A stretch of 17,095 nt of DNA. It comes from JBPCRW01 sp050996405 (lineage in GTDB: Bacteria > Acidobacteriota > Blastocatellia > Pyrinomonadales > Pyrinomonadaceae). Under the pieces are notes generated by a model. The model was not told the DNA's origin. It was given only the letters and a program-made list of their open reading frames with translations, and did not search any database. The stretch is from the NCBI GenBank assembly GCA_050996405.1, contig JBPCRW010000257.1:1-17095 (forward strand), in the 5' to 3' direction. A program made the translations under genes and the position numbers. Positions 7,934-14,631 of the stretch are shown piece by piece (the stretch's first letter is position 1; every line of letters starts with the position of its first letter).

Positions 7934-7970
7934 AAAAGGCTTCGGTGATAAAATTTCACGGAAGCCTTTT
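7934..7970 (+). terminator. Hairpin terminator after the Clp ATPase gene
   Basis: AAAAGGCTTCGGTGA (7934-7948) pairs with TCACGGAAGCCTTTT (7956-7970), 14 of 15 positions, around a 7-nt loop. The descending arm ends in TTTT followed by AGTTT, the form of a rho-independent terminator. It lies between the Clp stop codon and the ribosome binding site of the next gene, so those two genes are probably separate transcription units. Confidence 0.7.
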
Positions 7971-7986
7971 AGTTTGGAGAATTTTG

Positions 7987-8766
7987 ATGAAGAAAATCAG
8001 TTTGTTACTTACTCTAATTTTGTTATTTTGTTCTGTTTCTTTTTCTCAAAATCAGTCTGACGAAAAAGCCGAAGCAGTTGTAAAAAAAGCCGTCGAAAAA
8101 CTCGGCGGGCAAAAATATCTGCAAGCGAAATCGCAGGTCAGCGCGGGAAATTTTACGCTGCTCGCGGGCGGGCAGCCGCAGCCGCCGAGTTCGTTTGTTG
8201 ACGCGCTGGTTTTTCCAGACAAAGAGCGCACCGAATTTAAACAAGGCGGCGCGAAAACCATCCAGACAAACGCGGGCGACACGGGTTGGATTTTCGACGG
8301 CGCGAATAAAATTGTCAAATTGCAATCAAAGTCTGAAGTTGAAGATTTTCAGCGCGATGTTAGTGCGAGTTTGAATAATCTTTTGCGCGGCGATTGGCAG
8401 GGCAAAGCTACGTTAAGTTATGCCGGAAGGAGGCAGGCTTCAATCGGCAAACGCAACGATGTCGTGCGCCTGACTTATGCGGACGGTTTCGCGGTCGAGT
8501 TTGAATTTTCAGACGACGGACTTCCGGTGAAAGCGATTTATAAACGTAAAAATTCAAATACCGGCGAGGAACAAAAGGAAGAAGACCGTTACGCGCAGTT
8601 TGTCGAAGTGCAGGGCGTTTCCACGCCGTTTATTGTTGACCATTTTATCAATGACCAGCAAACCAGCCGCATCAATTATCTGAACATCGAATTTAACAAA
8701 AACGTTCCCGATTCGATTTTCAACAAGCCGAATTCGCCGAAAGATTTAAAGGATTTGAAATTCTAA
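7987..8766 (+). CDS. Secreted LolA-like (outer-membrane lipoprotein-sorting-type) protein of unknown function
   Basis: The protein has 259 residues with an N-terminal signal peptide (MKKISLLLTLILLFCSVSFS, cleavage probably before Q or N at about 21-22), so it should be exported to the periplasm. The mature part is rich in beta-strand patterns (VVKKAVEKLGGQKYLQAKS, then TGWIFDGANKIVKLQ, VVRLTYADGFAVEFEFSDDG, LPVKAIYKR, TPFIVDHFIN, INYLNIEFNKNVPDSIFN). The 'D-G-x-x-W/I-F-D' strand followed by 'F.F..DGLPVK..Y' and a closing 'I.FN..VPDSIFNKP' resembles LolA/LolB-fold proteins that are common and uncharacterised in Acidobacteria. No lipobox cysteine is seen at the cleavage point. ATG 7987 is chosen for the GGAG at 7976-7979 and the signal peptide; the earlier in-frame ATG 7921 would place the terminator hairpin inside the gene. 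The Lol-type role is inferred from fold-like features only. Confidence 0.8.
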   Translation: MKKISLLLTLILLFCSVSFSQNQSDEKAEAVVKKAVEKLGGQKYLQAKSQVSAGNFTLLAGGQPQPPSSFVDALVFPDKERTEFKQGGAKTIQTNAGDTGWIFDGANKIVKLQSKSEVEDFQRDVSASLNNLLRGDWQGKATLSYAGRRQASIGKRNDVVRLTYADGFAVEFEFSDDGLPVKAIYKRKNSNTGEEQKEEDRYAQFVEVQGVSTPFIVDHFINDQQTSRINYLNIEFNKNVPDSIFNKPNSPKDLKDLKF

Positions 8767-8775
8767 AAGAAAAAA

Positions 8776-8854
8776 TTAGCCGCGAATTATACTAATATCA
8801 CGAATAAGAAATTCTTTGATTTTCATTCGTGATATTAGTGTAATTCGCGGCTAA
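8776..8854. repeat. 30-bp near-perfect inverted repeat built of 9-bp units; likely bidirectional terminator
   Basis: The arms at 8776-8805 and 8825-8854 pair at 29 of 30 positions around a 19-nt loop. The right arm reads as degenerate 9-mers (ATTCGTGAT, ATTAGTGTA, ATTCGCGGC). A-rich and T-rich flanks on the two sides give terminator-like tails in both directions. It fills the gap between the convergent LolA-like and RNase E/G genes, where a shared terminator is expected. Confidence 0.85.
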
Positions 8855-8859
8855 AACTT

Positions 8860-11394
8860 TTAGATAAACGCAAAGTCGAATTGCTCTTGATGAACCGCCG
8901 CGTCGCTGGTTAAATCAACCGCGCCGAGATAGGCTTCGATTTCTTCCAGCACGACTTTATCCGAATCGCGCAGGGCTTTGGCAACTTCGGGATTGACGCG
9001 CAGAGTCGTCTGGCGAATATCGTTCATTCCTTTTGACAGGCGGCGCGATTCTTCGAGAATTTCGTAGCAAACCGTCTGCGGCGATTTGACGAGTCCCGCA
9101 CCCTGACAATAATCGCACGGCGAACACATCGTTCTTTCTAAAGATTGTTTGACGCGCTTTCTGGTCATAATCACCAAACCGAAATCGTTGAACGATAAAA
9201 CTTTGGTCGGCGATTTATCGTCTTGAAGAGCTTCCTGAAGTGCCTGCATCACCTTGTTGCGATTGCGTCGGTCTTCCATATCAATCAAATCGAGAACGAT
9301 AATTCCGCCCAAATCGCGCAGGCGAATCTGGCGCGCGATTTCGTCAACCGCTTCCATATTTGTTCTAGTAATCGTATCTTCGAGCCGCGCGTTTCCTCTG
9401 CCGACAAATTTTCCGGTGTTGACATCAATCGCCACGAGAGCTTCGGTTTGATTGATAACCAGATAGCCGCCCGATTTTAACCAGACGCGCGGTTTCAAAG
9501 CCTTATCAATTTCTTCCTGCACATTGTAGGCTTCTAAAATCGGCTCGTCGCGCGTGTAGAGTTTGACGCGGTTGACCATTCGCGGCTGAATACGATTAAC
9601 GAATTCGACGATTTTCAAGTATTCGTCTTCGGAATCAATGCGAATCGCCGCAAAATCGCTGCTCAACTGGTCGCGCAAAAGTCTTTCTGTTAAATCCAAA
9701 TCCTGATGAACGAGCGCGGGCGATTTTGATTTTTCCGCCTGTTTTTTGATGTCGAGCCACGTGCGAACCAGATACCGCGCGTCGTCGCGCAAATCCTGTT
9801 CGGAAACGCCGATGCCAGCCGTGCGGACAATAAATCCGCCGGACGGAACGGTTTCTTCGGCGCGAATTTTAATAATCGCGGCTCGCAGGCGATTGCGCTC
9901 GCTTGCCGATTCGATTTTTCTGGACACGCCGAGATGTTCAATCGTCGGCATATAGACGATGTATCTTCCGGGAAGCGCGATGTGCGACGTGATGCGCGCG
10001 CCTTTGCGGGCAATCGGTTCTTTGGCGATTTGCACGAGAACATCTTGCCCTTCGCGCAGTAAATCGGTAATTGTCGGCTGATTGCGCTCGCGCCGGTTGT
10101 CACGATTATCGCGCCTTCCGTTATCACTTTTATTTCGCGGCTCTTTTAAAATTTCGGGTTCAGCCGGAATATTTTCGCCGCCCGGTTTGACTGAATTATC
10201 CAGATGTTCTTCGGATGAAGTTCTATTCTGCTGCGGACGATTTGTGCCGCTGCGCCGCCGACCGCCGCGCCGGACTGCCATTTCGGTAATTTCGGGAACT
10301 TCCAGCAAACTTGCCTCGCCGTTTGGCAAAGTTTCTTCCTTAGTCTCTTTTTTGGATTGTTTTTTCCCTTTGGCGGATTTTGGTTTTTCGGGATCATCTT
10401 CTTTATTTTTAGAACCGGATTCTTCGGCTTTCAAAGCCGCTTCATCTTTCTTTTTGAATTTTTTGCTGTCGCGCAGGCTGCCCTTGCGCTTGCCTTTTGC
10501 GGGCGGCGCGGCTTCCGTTTTTTTTGGTATTTCCGATTCTTCGTCGGCAATTCGCTCGAAACCGTTTGTTTCACTCGCCGAACTATCAAAAAGTGAGCCG
10601 ACCTCCGCCGTCGCCGTGCTTTCCATATTAAATTCGATGGCGCGGATTTTATCGACAATCGCTTCCTGCACGTAAGCGTCTTTGAAAATTTCGCCGGGCG
10701 TTTCTTCGTCGTCCACGACGCGCTCGAAACCGGAATCTCCAATCTCGAAAAATAGCGGCTCGTCTTCAAACAGCGCGGCTTCGGGCGTTTCCGATTCAAA
10801 GAATTCGAGTTCAAAAATTTCCGGCGTTTCTTCTTTCGCCGTTTTAGAAGGTTCGGCTTTTAAATTATTATTTCTGTCTTTCTGATTGCGGCGTGATTTT
10901 CCGCGCCGCTCGGAACTTTGTTCCCGTTTAGAATCAGCCGACGGTTCTAACATTTCTGCCGTTTCGCCTTCGTCCTTTATCAGTTCAGACTGATTTTCCC
11001 GCGCCGATTCCGCAGCCATCGGCTCGGCGATTTCCTGCACGGCTTCCATTTGTTTTTCGCGTTCGAGACGCGCGCGATGCAGTTCGTCGGAAACTTCGCG
11101 TTCGATTTGTTCCGCCGGAACTTTTTTTGATTTTTCCTGAATGATTCGTTCGATTTCTTCTTCTTCGTCGAAAAAGTCCGAAACGTATAAAAATCCGTCG
11201 CGTTCCAAACCGATGTTGACAAATGCCGACTGCATTCCGGGCAGCACGCGCTGCACGCGCCCTTTATAAATATTTCCGACAACTCCCGAATTTTCCTCGC
11301 CGCGTTCGATATAAAATTCCGTCACGCGACCGTTTTCGAGAATTGCAATTTTCTTTTCGCGCCCGTTGACGCTGATGACCATTTCCTTTGACAT
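8860..11394 (-). CDS. rng: Ribonuclease E/G family endoribonuclease with a long charged insertion in the S1 domain
   Basis: This 844-residue protein is the single-strand-specific endonuclease that starts mRNA decay and rRNA maturation. It opens with MSKEMVISVNGREKKIAILE and the first half of an S1 RNA-binding domain (to VSDFFDEEEE, about 80). A 350-residue low-complexity, Glu/Lys/Arg-rich stretch follows (about 81-440). The S1 domain resumes at LLREGQDVLVQIAKEPIARKG, and the 5'-sensor/RNase H-like region includes ITSHIALPGRYIVYMPT. The Mg-binding catalytic Asp residues are in AIDVNTG (Asp657) and LDLIDM (Asp705). The Zn-link motif is CDYC (Cys760, Cys763). There is no RNase E-type C-terminal scaffold, so the inserted tract may take over RNA or partner binding. 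ATG at 11394-11392 has AAGG (11401-11404) six bases upstream. It converges with the LolA-like gene and diverges from the polymerase. Naming as rng rather than rne is a choice based on the missing tail. Confidence 0.93.
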   Translation of the reverse strand: MSKEMVISVNGREKKIAILENGRVTEFYIERGEENSGVVGNIYKGRVQRVLPGMQSAFVNIGLERDGFLYVSDFFDEEEEIERIIQEKSKKVPAEQIEREVSDELHRARLEREKQMEAVQEIAEPMAAESARENQSELIKDEGETAEMLEPSADSKREQSSERRGKSRRNQKDRNNNLKAEPSKTAKEETPEIFELEFFESETPEAALFEDEPLFFEIGDSGFERVVDDEETPGEIFKDAYVQEAIVDKIRAIEFNMESTATAEVGSLFDSSASETNGFERIADEESEIPKKTEAAPPAKGKRKGSLRDSKKFKKKDEAALKAEESGSKNKEDDPEKPKSAKGKKQSKKETKEETLPNGEASLLEVPEITEMAVRRGGRRRSGTNRPQQNRTSSEEHLDNSVKPGGENIPAEPEILKEPRNKSDNGRRDNRDNRRERNQPTITDLLREGQDVLVQIAKEPIARKGARITSHIALPGRYIVYMPTIEHLGVSRKIESASERNRLRAAIIKIRAEETVPSGGFIVRTAGIGVSEQDLRDDARYLVRTWLDIKKQAEKSKSPALVHQDLDLTERLLRDQLSSDFAAIRIDSEDEYLKIVEFVNRIQPRMVNRVKLYTRDEPILEAYNVQEEIDKALKPRVWLKSGGYLVINQTEALVAIDVNTGKFVGRGNARLEDTITRTNMEAVDEIARQIRLRDLGGIIVLDLIDMEDRRNRNKVMQALQEALQDDKSPTKVLSFNDFGLVIMTRKRVKQSLERTMCSPCDYCQGAGLVKSPQTVCYEILEESRRLSKGMNDIRQTTLRVNPEVAKALRDSDKVVLEEIEAYLGAVDLTSDAAVHQEQFDFAFI

Positions 11395-11408
11395 ATTTTT
11401 CCTTAATT

Positions 11409-11485
11409 GTTTGTAGCGTTTATAGAGTTTGCAGCGTGATAAGAAATAATCTTATGAACGCGACAACTCCATAAACCCTGCAAAC
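11409..11485. repeat. 77-nt imperfect inverted repeat with 9-bp tandem units in the RNase E/G leader
   Basis: The left arm from 11409 reads as 9-mers GTTTGTAGC, GTTTATAGA, GTTTGCAGC. The right arm (about 11459-11485) is its approximate reverse complement, with several mismatches. The interior continues as a 6-bp stem ATAAGA (11439-11444) and TCTTAT (11450-11455) around a 5-nt loop. On the minus strand the structure lies 14 nt upstream of the RNase start codon, just before its ribosome binding site, so it would be part of the mRNA leader if transcription begins upstream. Confidence 0.75.
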
Positions 11486-11834
11486 GCTGGTGAACTCTTT
11501 CGGCTTGGAATTTTAATCTGGAGAAAACAAACGGAATTTTATTTACAGTTCGAGCGAGACAAGCGGCTTATTTGCAAGCGCGGATTTTGCGGTTTATGAC
11601 TAAAGTTTTTGTCTTCCGAAAAATTTTCGGGATAAAAAGGAATTGAGTTTTCACACGCTGGAATCTTTTGGCTGCAAAAGCGATACGTTTCGCTTTTTAC
11701 TCGGCAGGGAGCGCATCTTTTTATTTCGCTCCAAACCCGCCGGAATTTCTTTTAAAATATCTTGAAATTACTGTAAATTTTTAATTCTGGTTGTTCGCTT
11801 TTTTCATTGAAACCTTTATTCACAGGATTCTAGA
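11486..11834. other. Long non-coding divergent spacer between RNase E/G and polymerase genes; small hairpins only
   Basis: I find no gene here. It holds small hairpins: CCGAAAA/TTTTCGG (11616-11630), AAAAGCGA/TCGCTTTT (11676-11697, then a T on the plus strand) and GGAGCG/CGCTCC around 11709-11732. If the RNase promoter is distal these would be in a structured 5' leader of the RNase mRNA, which would suit autoregulation as known for enterobacterial rne; this is inference. Confidence 0.35.
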
Positions 11835-11868
11835 TTGAAATTTCCAAGCAAACTGCGTTTAGTATAAC
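11835..11868 (+). promoter_or_regulatory. Candidate promoter for the polymerase gene
   Basis: TTGAAA at 11835-11840 is followed after 19 bp by TAGTAT (11860-11865), within TAGTATAAC. Position and orientation suit the polymerase gene starting at 11945, but the match to a sigma-70 promoter is partial and the spacer is longer than ideal. Confidence 0.3.
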
Positions 11869-11878
11869 TGACTTTTTG

Positions 11879-11940
11879 TGATTTGTCATTTATTATTTGC
11901 ATCCGTCATTTACCATTTACCATTTACGATTTAACATTTA
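11879..11940 (+). repeat. Array of nine degenerate 7-bp repeats ending just before the polymerase start codon
   Basis: The stretch divides into units of pattern NNATTTR: TGATTTG, TCATTTA, TTATTTG, a 6-nt degenerate unit CATCCG (11900-11905), then TCATTTA, two copies of CCATTTA, CGATTTA and ACATTTA. The last unit ends four bases before ATG 11945. No Shine-Dalgarno sequence remains between the array and the start. Unlike the other repeat sites I see no inverted partner nearby. Confidence 0.8.
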
Positions 11941-11944
11941 AATT

Positions 11945-13720
11945 ATGGAAGTTTATTTTCAGTTAATCACCGACGCAGAAACTTTGCGAAATGCCTGTGA
12001 ACAATTAAAACAAAAAGATGTTTTGGGATTCGATACGGAAACGACCGCGCTCGACCCATATCAAGGAATAATTCGACTTGTTCAATTAAGCGATGGGACG
12101 GATACAAAAGTTATTGACCTGAAACCGTTTGCCGAAAAAGGCGATTTAAAAACTCTGCCGGAACTTGCGCCTTTGAGAGATTTGCTCGCCGCACCGAAAC
12201 CCGTCAAGGTCGCGCACAACGCCAAATTTGACGCGAAATGGATAAAGCATCATCTCGGAGTCGAAGTCAACGGAATTTTCGATACGCTGCTCGCCAGTCA
12301 ATTGATTGCCGCCGGAGACCAGGACAGACGGCATAATCTGGCGGAAGTCGCGCAGGTTTTTCTCGGCATCGAACTCGACAAATCTGAGCAGGTCAGCGAT
12401 TGGTCGGCGGCTGAACTTTCGCAATCGCAAATTGAATACGCGGCAAAAGACGCGGCGATTATGGTCGATTTGCGCGGAAAAATCGTCGAACGTTTAAGAA
12501 CCGACGAGCTAATAAAAACGGCTAAACTCGAATTTGACTGCGTGATGCCGATTGCCGAAATGGAATTGAACGGATTTTATCTGGATAAAGCGCGATGGCT
12601 CGAACAACTGGAAAAAGTTAAAAAAGAACAGGAAAAAGTCGCGCTCGAACTTCAGCAAATGCTTTCGGCGGGTGTCGCGCAAGGCTCGCTGTTCGGCGCG
12701 GCTGAAATAAATCTCAATTCGCAAACGCAGGTCACGGACGCGCTGAAAAATCTGGGCGTTCCCGTTCCCGAAACGACGCGCGGCTGGCAGTTGCAGCCTT
12801 TAGCGGCAAAATATCCGGTTGTCGAAAAACTTCTGGAATATCGCGGCGTGGCAAAATCTCTGACCAGTTTCGGCGAAAATATTCTGGAATTTATTGAGCC
12901 GAAAACGGGAAGAATTCATTCGGATTTTCGTCAAATCGGCGCGCCGACGGGCAGATTTTCCTGCTCGAAACCAAACATTCAGCAAATTCCGCACGGCACG
13001 GAATATCGCCGCTGTTTCCGCGCGCCCGAAGACAAAAAACTCGTCATCGCCGATTATTCGCAAATCGAACTGCGGATTTTAGCTGAATTTTCTGCGGACG
13101 AAAATTTTATTAACGCTTTTGTTTCAGGCGAGGATTTTCACACGACGACCGCCGCACAGGTTTTTAATATCAAACCGGAAGAAGTTACATCCGACCAGCG
13201 CAGTTTTGCGAAACGTCTGAATTTCGGCGTGGTTTACGGAATCGGCGCGTCGCGTTTTGCGATGATGACGGGCTTGACGCAAACCGAAGCCGAAAATATT
13301 ATGCGCCGCTATTTCGGAACTTATCGCAAGCTCGACGCTTGGCTGCGCGAAGCCGGACAAAAGGTTTTGACGCAAAGATTAGCGCGAACCGCTTCCGGCA
13401 GAATGATGCGTTTTCGTTTTGAAGAAGGCGACCGGCAAGCGATGGCTTCGGCGCGGCGAAACGGAATGAATATGCCGATTCAGGGAACGAGCGCGGATAT
13501 TTTAAAACGCGCCTTGCGGCTTCTGCACGATGAAATTAACGGAACGTCTGCGCGATTGGTGAACATCGTTCACGACGAAGTTATTTTGGAATGCGATGCG
13601 GCGGAAGCTGAAACAGCGGCGCGAAAATTAGAAAAAGCGATGCGCGCGGCGGGCGAGGAATACGTGAAAAAAGTTCCCGTCAAAGTTGATGTCCAGATTG
13701 CCGACGAGTGGGTGAAGTAA
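11945..13720 (+). CDS. polA: DNA polymerase I-like protein: 3'-5' exonuclease plus family A polymerase, no 5' nuclease domain
   Basis: The protein has 591 residues. An N-terminal DnaQ/RNase D-like proofreading domain (about 1-190) has all three exonuclease motifs: FDTETT (Asp30, Glu32), AHNAKFDAKW (91-99) and YAAKD (Asp169). The family A polymerase part follows: TGRFSCSKPNIQQIP (about 335-349), motif A IADYSQIELR (Asp370), motif B R419-K423-F427-Y431 in RSFAKRLNFGVVYG, and motif C VHDEVILE (His543, Asp544). All catalytic residues are present. The protein is close in size to a Klenow fragment and lacks the 5'-3' exonuclease of classical Pol I, so primer removal would need another nuclease. ATG 11945 precedes the exonuclease domain by the usual 25 residues. 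The start lacks a Shine-Dalgarno sequence and abuts a 7-bp repeat array. It may be the main Pol I or a second copy; that cannot be told from this window. Confidence 0.93.
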   Translation: MEVYFQLITDAETLRNACEQLKQKDVLGFDTETTALDPYQGIIRLVQLSDGTDTKVIDLKPFAEKGDLKTLPELAPLRDLLAAPKPVKVAHNAKFDAKWIKHHLGVEVNGIFDTLLASQLIAAGDQDRRHNLAEVAQVFLGIELDKSEQVSDWSAAELSQSQIEYAAKDAAIMVDLRGKIVERLRTDELIKTAKLEFDCVMPIAEMELNGFYLDKARWLEQLEKVKKEQEKVALELQQMLSAGVAQGSLFGAAEINLNSQTQVTDALKNLGVPVPETTRGWQLQPLAAKYPVVEKLLEYRGVAKSLTSFGENILEFIEPKTGRIHSDFRQIGAPTGRFSCSKPNIQQIPHGTEYRRCFRAPEDKKLVIADYSQIELRILAEFSADENFINAFVSGEDFHTTTAAQVFNIKPEEVTSDQRSFAKRLNFGVVYGIGASRFAMMTGLTQTEAENIMRRYFGTYRKLDAWLREAGQKVLTQRLARTASGRMMRFRFEEGDRQAMASARRNGMNMPIQGTSADILKRALRLLHDEINGTSARLVNIVHDEVILECDAAEAETAARKLEKAMRAAGEEYVKKVPVKVDVQIADEWVK

Positions 13721-13723
13721 AAA

Positions 13724-13804
13724 TAAGGCAAAAGTAAAAAGGTAAAAGGCAAAACGAAGAAGTGTTTCTTCAATTTTGCCTTTTTACTTTTTACTTTTGC
13801 CTTA
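13724..13804. repeat. 81-nt inverted repeat of 7-bp units between convergent genes; likely bidirectional terminator
   Basis: The arms at 13724-13754 and 13774-13804 pair at 29 of 31 positions. The interior extends the stem with GAAGAA (13756-13761) and TTCTTC (13766-13771) around GTGT. The left arm is built of heptamers GGCAAAA, GTAAAAA, GGTAAAA, GGCAAAA. It begins 3 nt after the polymerase stop codon and its last three bases are the stop codon of the minus-strand zinc-ribbon gene. T-rich descending arms in either direction suit termination of both genes. Confidence 0.9.
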
Positions 13805-14539
13805 CTTCGTTGCGGCTTCGGTTTGTGTCGGTTTCGGTTCGATATATAAAATTCGTGTGCAGCTCTCGCAGGTAATGATTTTGTCGCTGGTTCGCAGTTC
13901 GACTAAAACCTGCGGGCGAAACGACATAAAACACGCGCTGCACGCGCCGTTGATAACTTCGGCGACGGCGATTCCGTCGCGGCTTCGCTTTGCTAAACGG
14001 TCATAAACTGTTGCCAGATTGGTCGGCAGCGTAACGAAAATTTCCTGTCGTTTTTTTGTTTCCGCTTCAAATTCCTTTTTCTGTTTTTCAACTTCTTTAT
14101 CAAAATCGGCGAGCGATTTTTGGCGGTCGATTTCGATGCTCGAAATTTCGTCGGCGCGGCTCGTGAGCGTTTTTTCGACTTCTTCGACCGTTCCCATTTT
14201 TTCGAGCGTCTGCGTTTCCAAAGCGTTGATTTGCTTTTGCAAAACGTCCGCCTCGCGCATCGCAGCTTCGTATTCTTTTTGATTTTGCGCGTTTTTCAAA
14301 TTGCGATTGGCTCGTTCGAGACTGGTTTTGGCTTCCGCGATTTGCCGTTCCAAATCGGCGCGTTCGGTTTTCGCCGTTTCGCTCTGGTTTTGAATGCCGC
14401 GAATTTCAAAGGCGTGCCGTTCAAACTCTTGTTCAATACCGGCACGCCTCTGTTCTGCTGTCTCGATGGATTTTTTTAATTTGCGGATGTTGGTATCCGT
14501 TTTTTGTAATTCTATTAACTTTTCAAGTTCTGCCGTCAC
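13802..14539 (-). CDS. Coiled-coil protein with C-terminal C4-type zinc ribbon (zf-RING_7/DUF164 family)
   Basis: This 245-residue protein is almost entirely a long coiled coil (about 1-170, high in Glu, Lys, Ala, Gln), as in LEKLIELQKTDTNIRKLKKS and QKEYEAAMREADVLQKQINA, with a C-terminal zinc ribbon. The four cysteines are Cys200 and Cys203 (NGACSACFMSF) and Cys224 and Cys227 (IITCESCTRILY). The layout matches the widespread C4-type zinc-ribbon family, which is often predicted to bind nucleic acid and whose cellular role is mostly unsettled. The start is GTG at 14539-14537, with GGAG about 11 nt upstream. The gene lies 92 bp after the unrecognised 174-residue gene on the same strand, so the two may be cotranscribed. 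Its stop codon is inside the 13724-13804 hairpin. Confidence 0.9.
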   Translation of the reverse strand: MTAELEKLIELQKTDTNIRKLKKSIETAEQRRAGIEQEFERHAFEIRGIQNQSETAKTERADLERQIAEAKTSLERANRNLKNAQNQKEYEAAMREADVLQKQINALETQTLEKMGTVEEVEKTLTSRADEISSIEIDRQKSLADFDKEVEKQKKEFEAETKKRQEIFVTLPTNLATVYDRLAKRSRDGIAVAEVINGACSACFMSFRPQVLVELRTSDKIITCESCTRILYIEPKPTQTEAATK

Positions 14540-14631
14540 TTTTCAATTTACTCCTGCAAGAAAAACCTTGTTAGTAAAAATTTTCACATATTATCAATTC
14601 GCTTGCAACTCAAGCGGATTCCGGGCGCGTC

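Noticed and set aside
7921..7986. Earlier ATG for the LolA-like protein
   Set aside because: It would put a terminator hairpin inside the gene and hide the signal peptide; ATG 7987 has GGAG at proper distance.
10082..10675. Plus-strand open frame of 197 codons
   Set aside because: It is the antisense shadow of the low-complexity Glu/Lys-rich insertion in RNase E/G; its Ser/Arg/Leu-rich product has no recognisable domain.
11879..11940. Possible CRISPR array
   Set aside because: Units are 7 bp and contiguous with no spacers, and no cas genes are present.
14120..14479. Plus-strand open frame of 119 codons
   Set aside because: It is antisense to the coiled coil of the zinc-ribbon protein and Phe-rich as expected for reverse-complemented Glu/Lys codons.
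14600..14616. CGCTTG/CAAGCG hairpin between the two minus-strand genes as a terminator
   Set aside because: The stem is only 6 bp and no U-run follows on the minus strand, so cotranscription remains likely.
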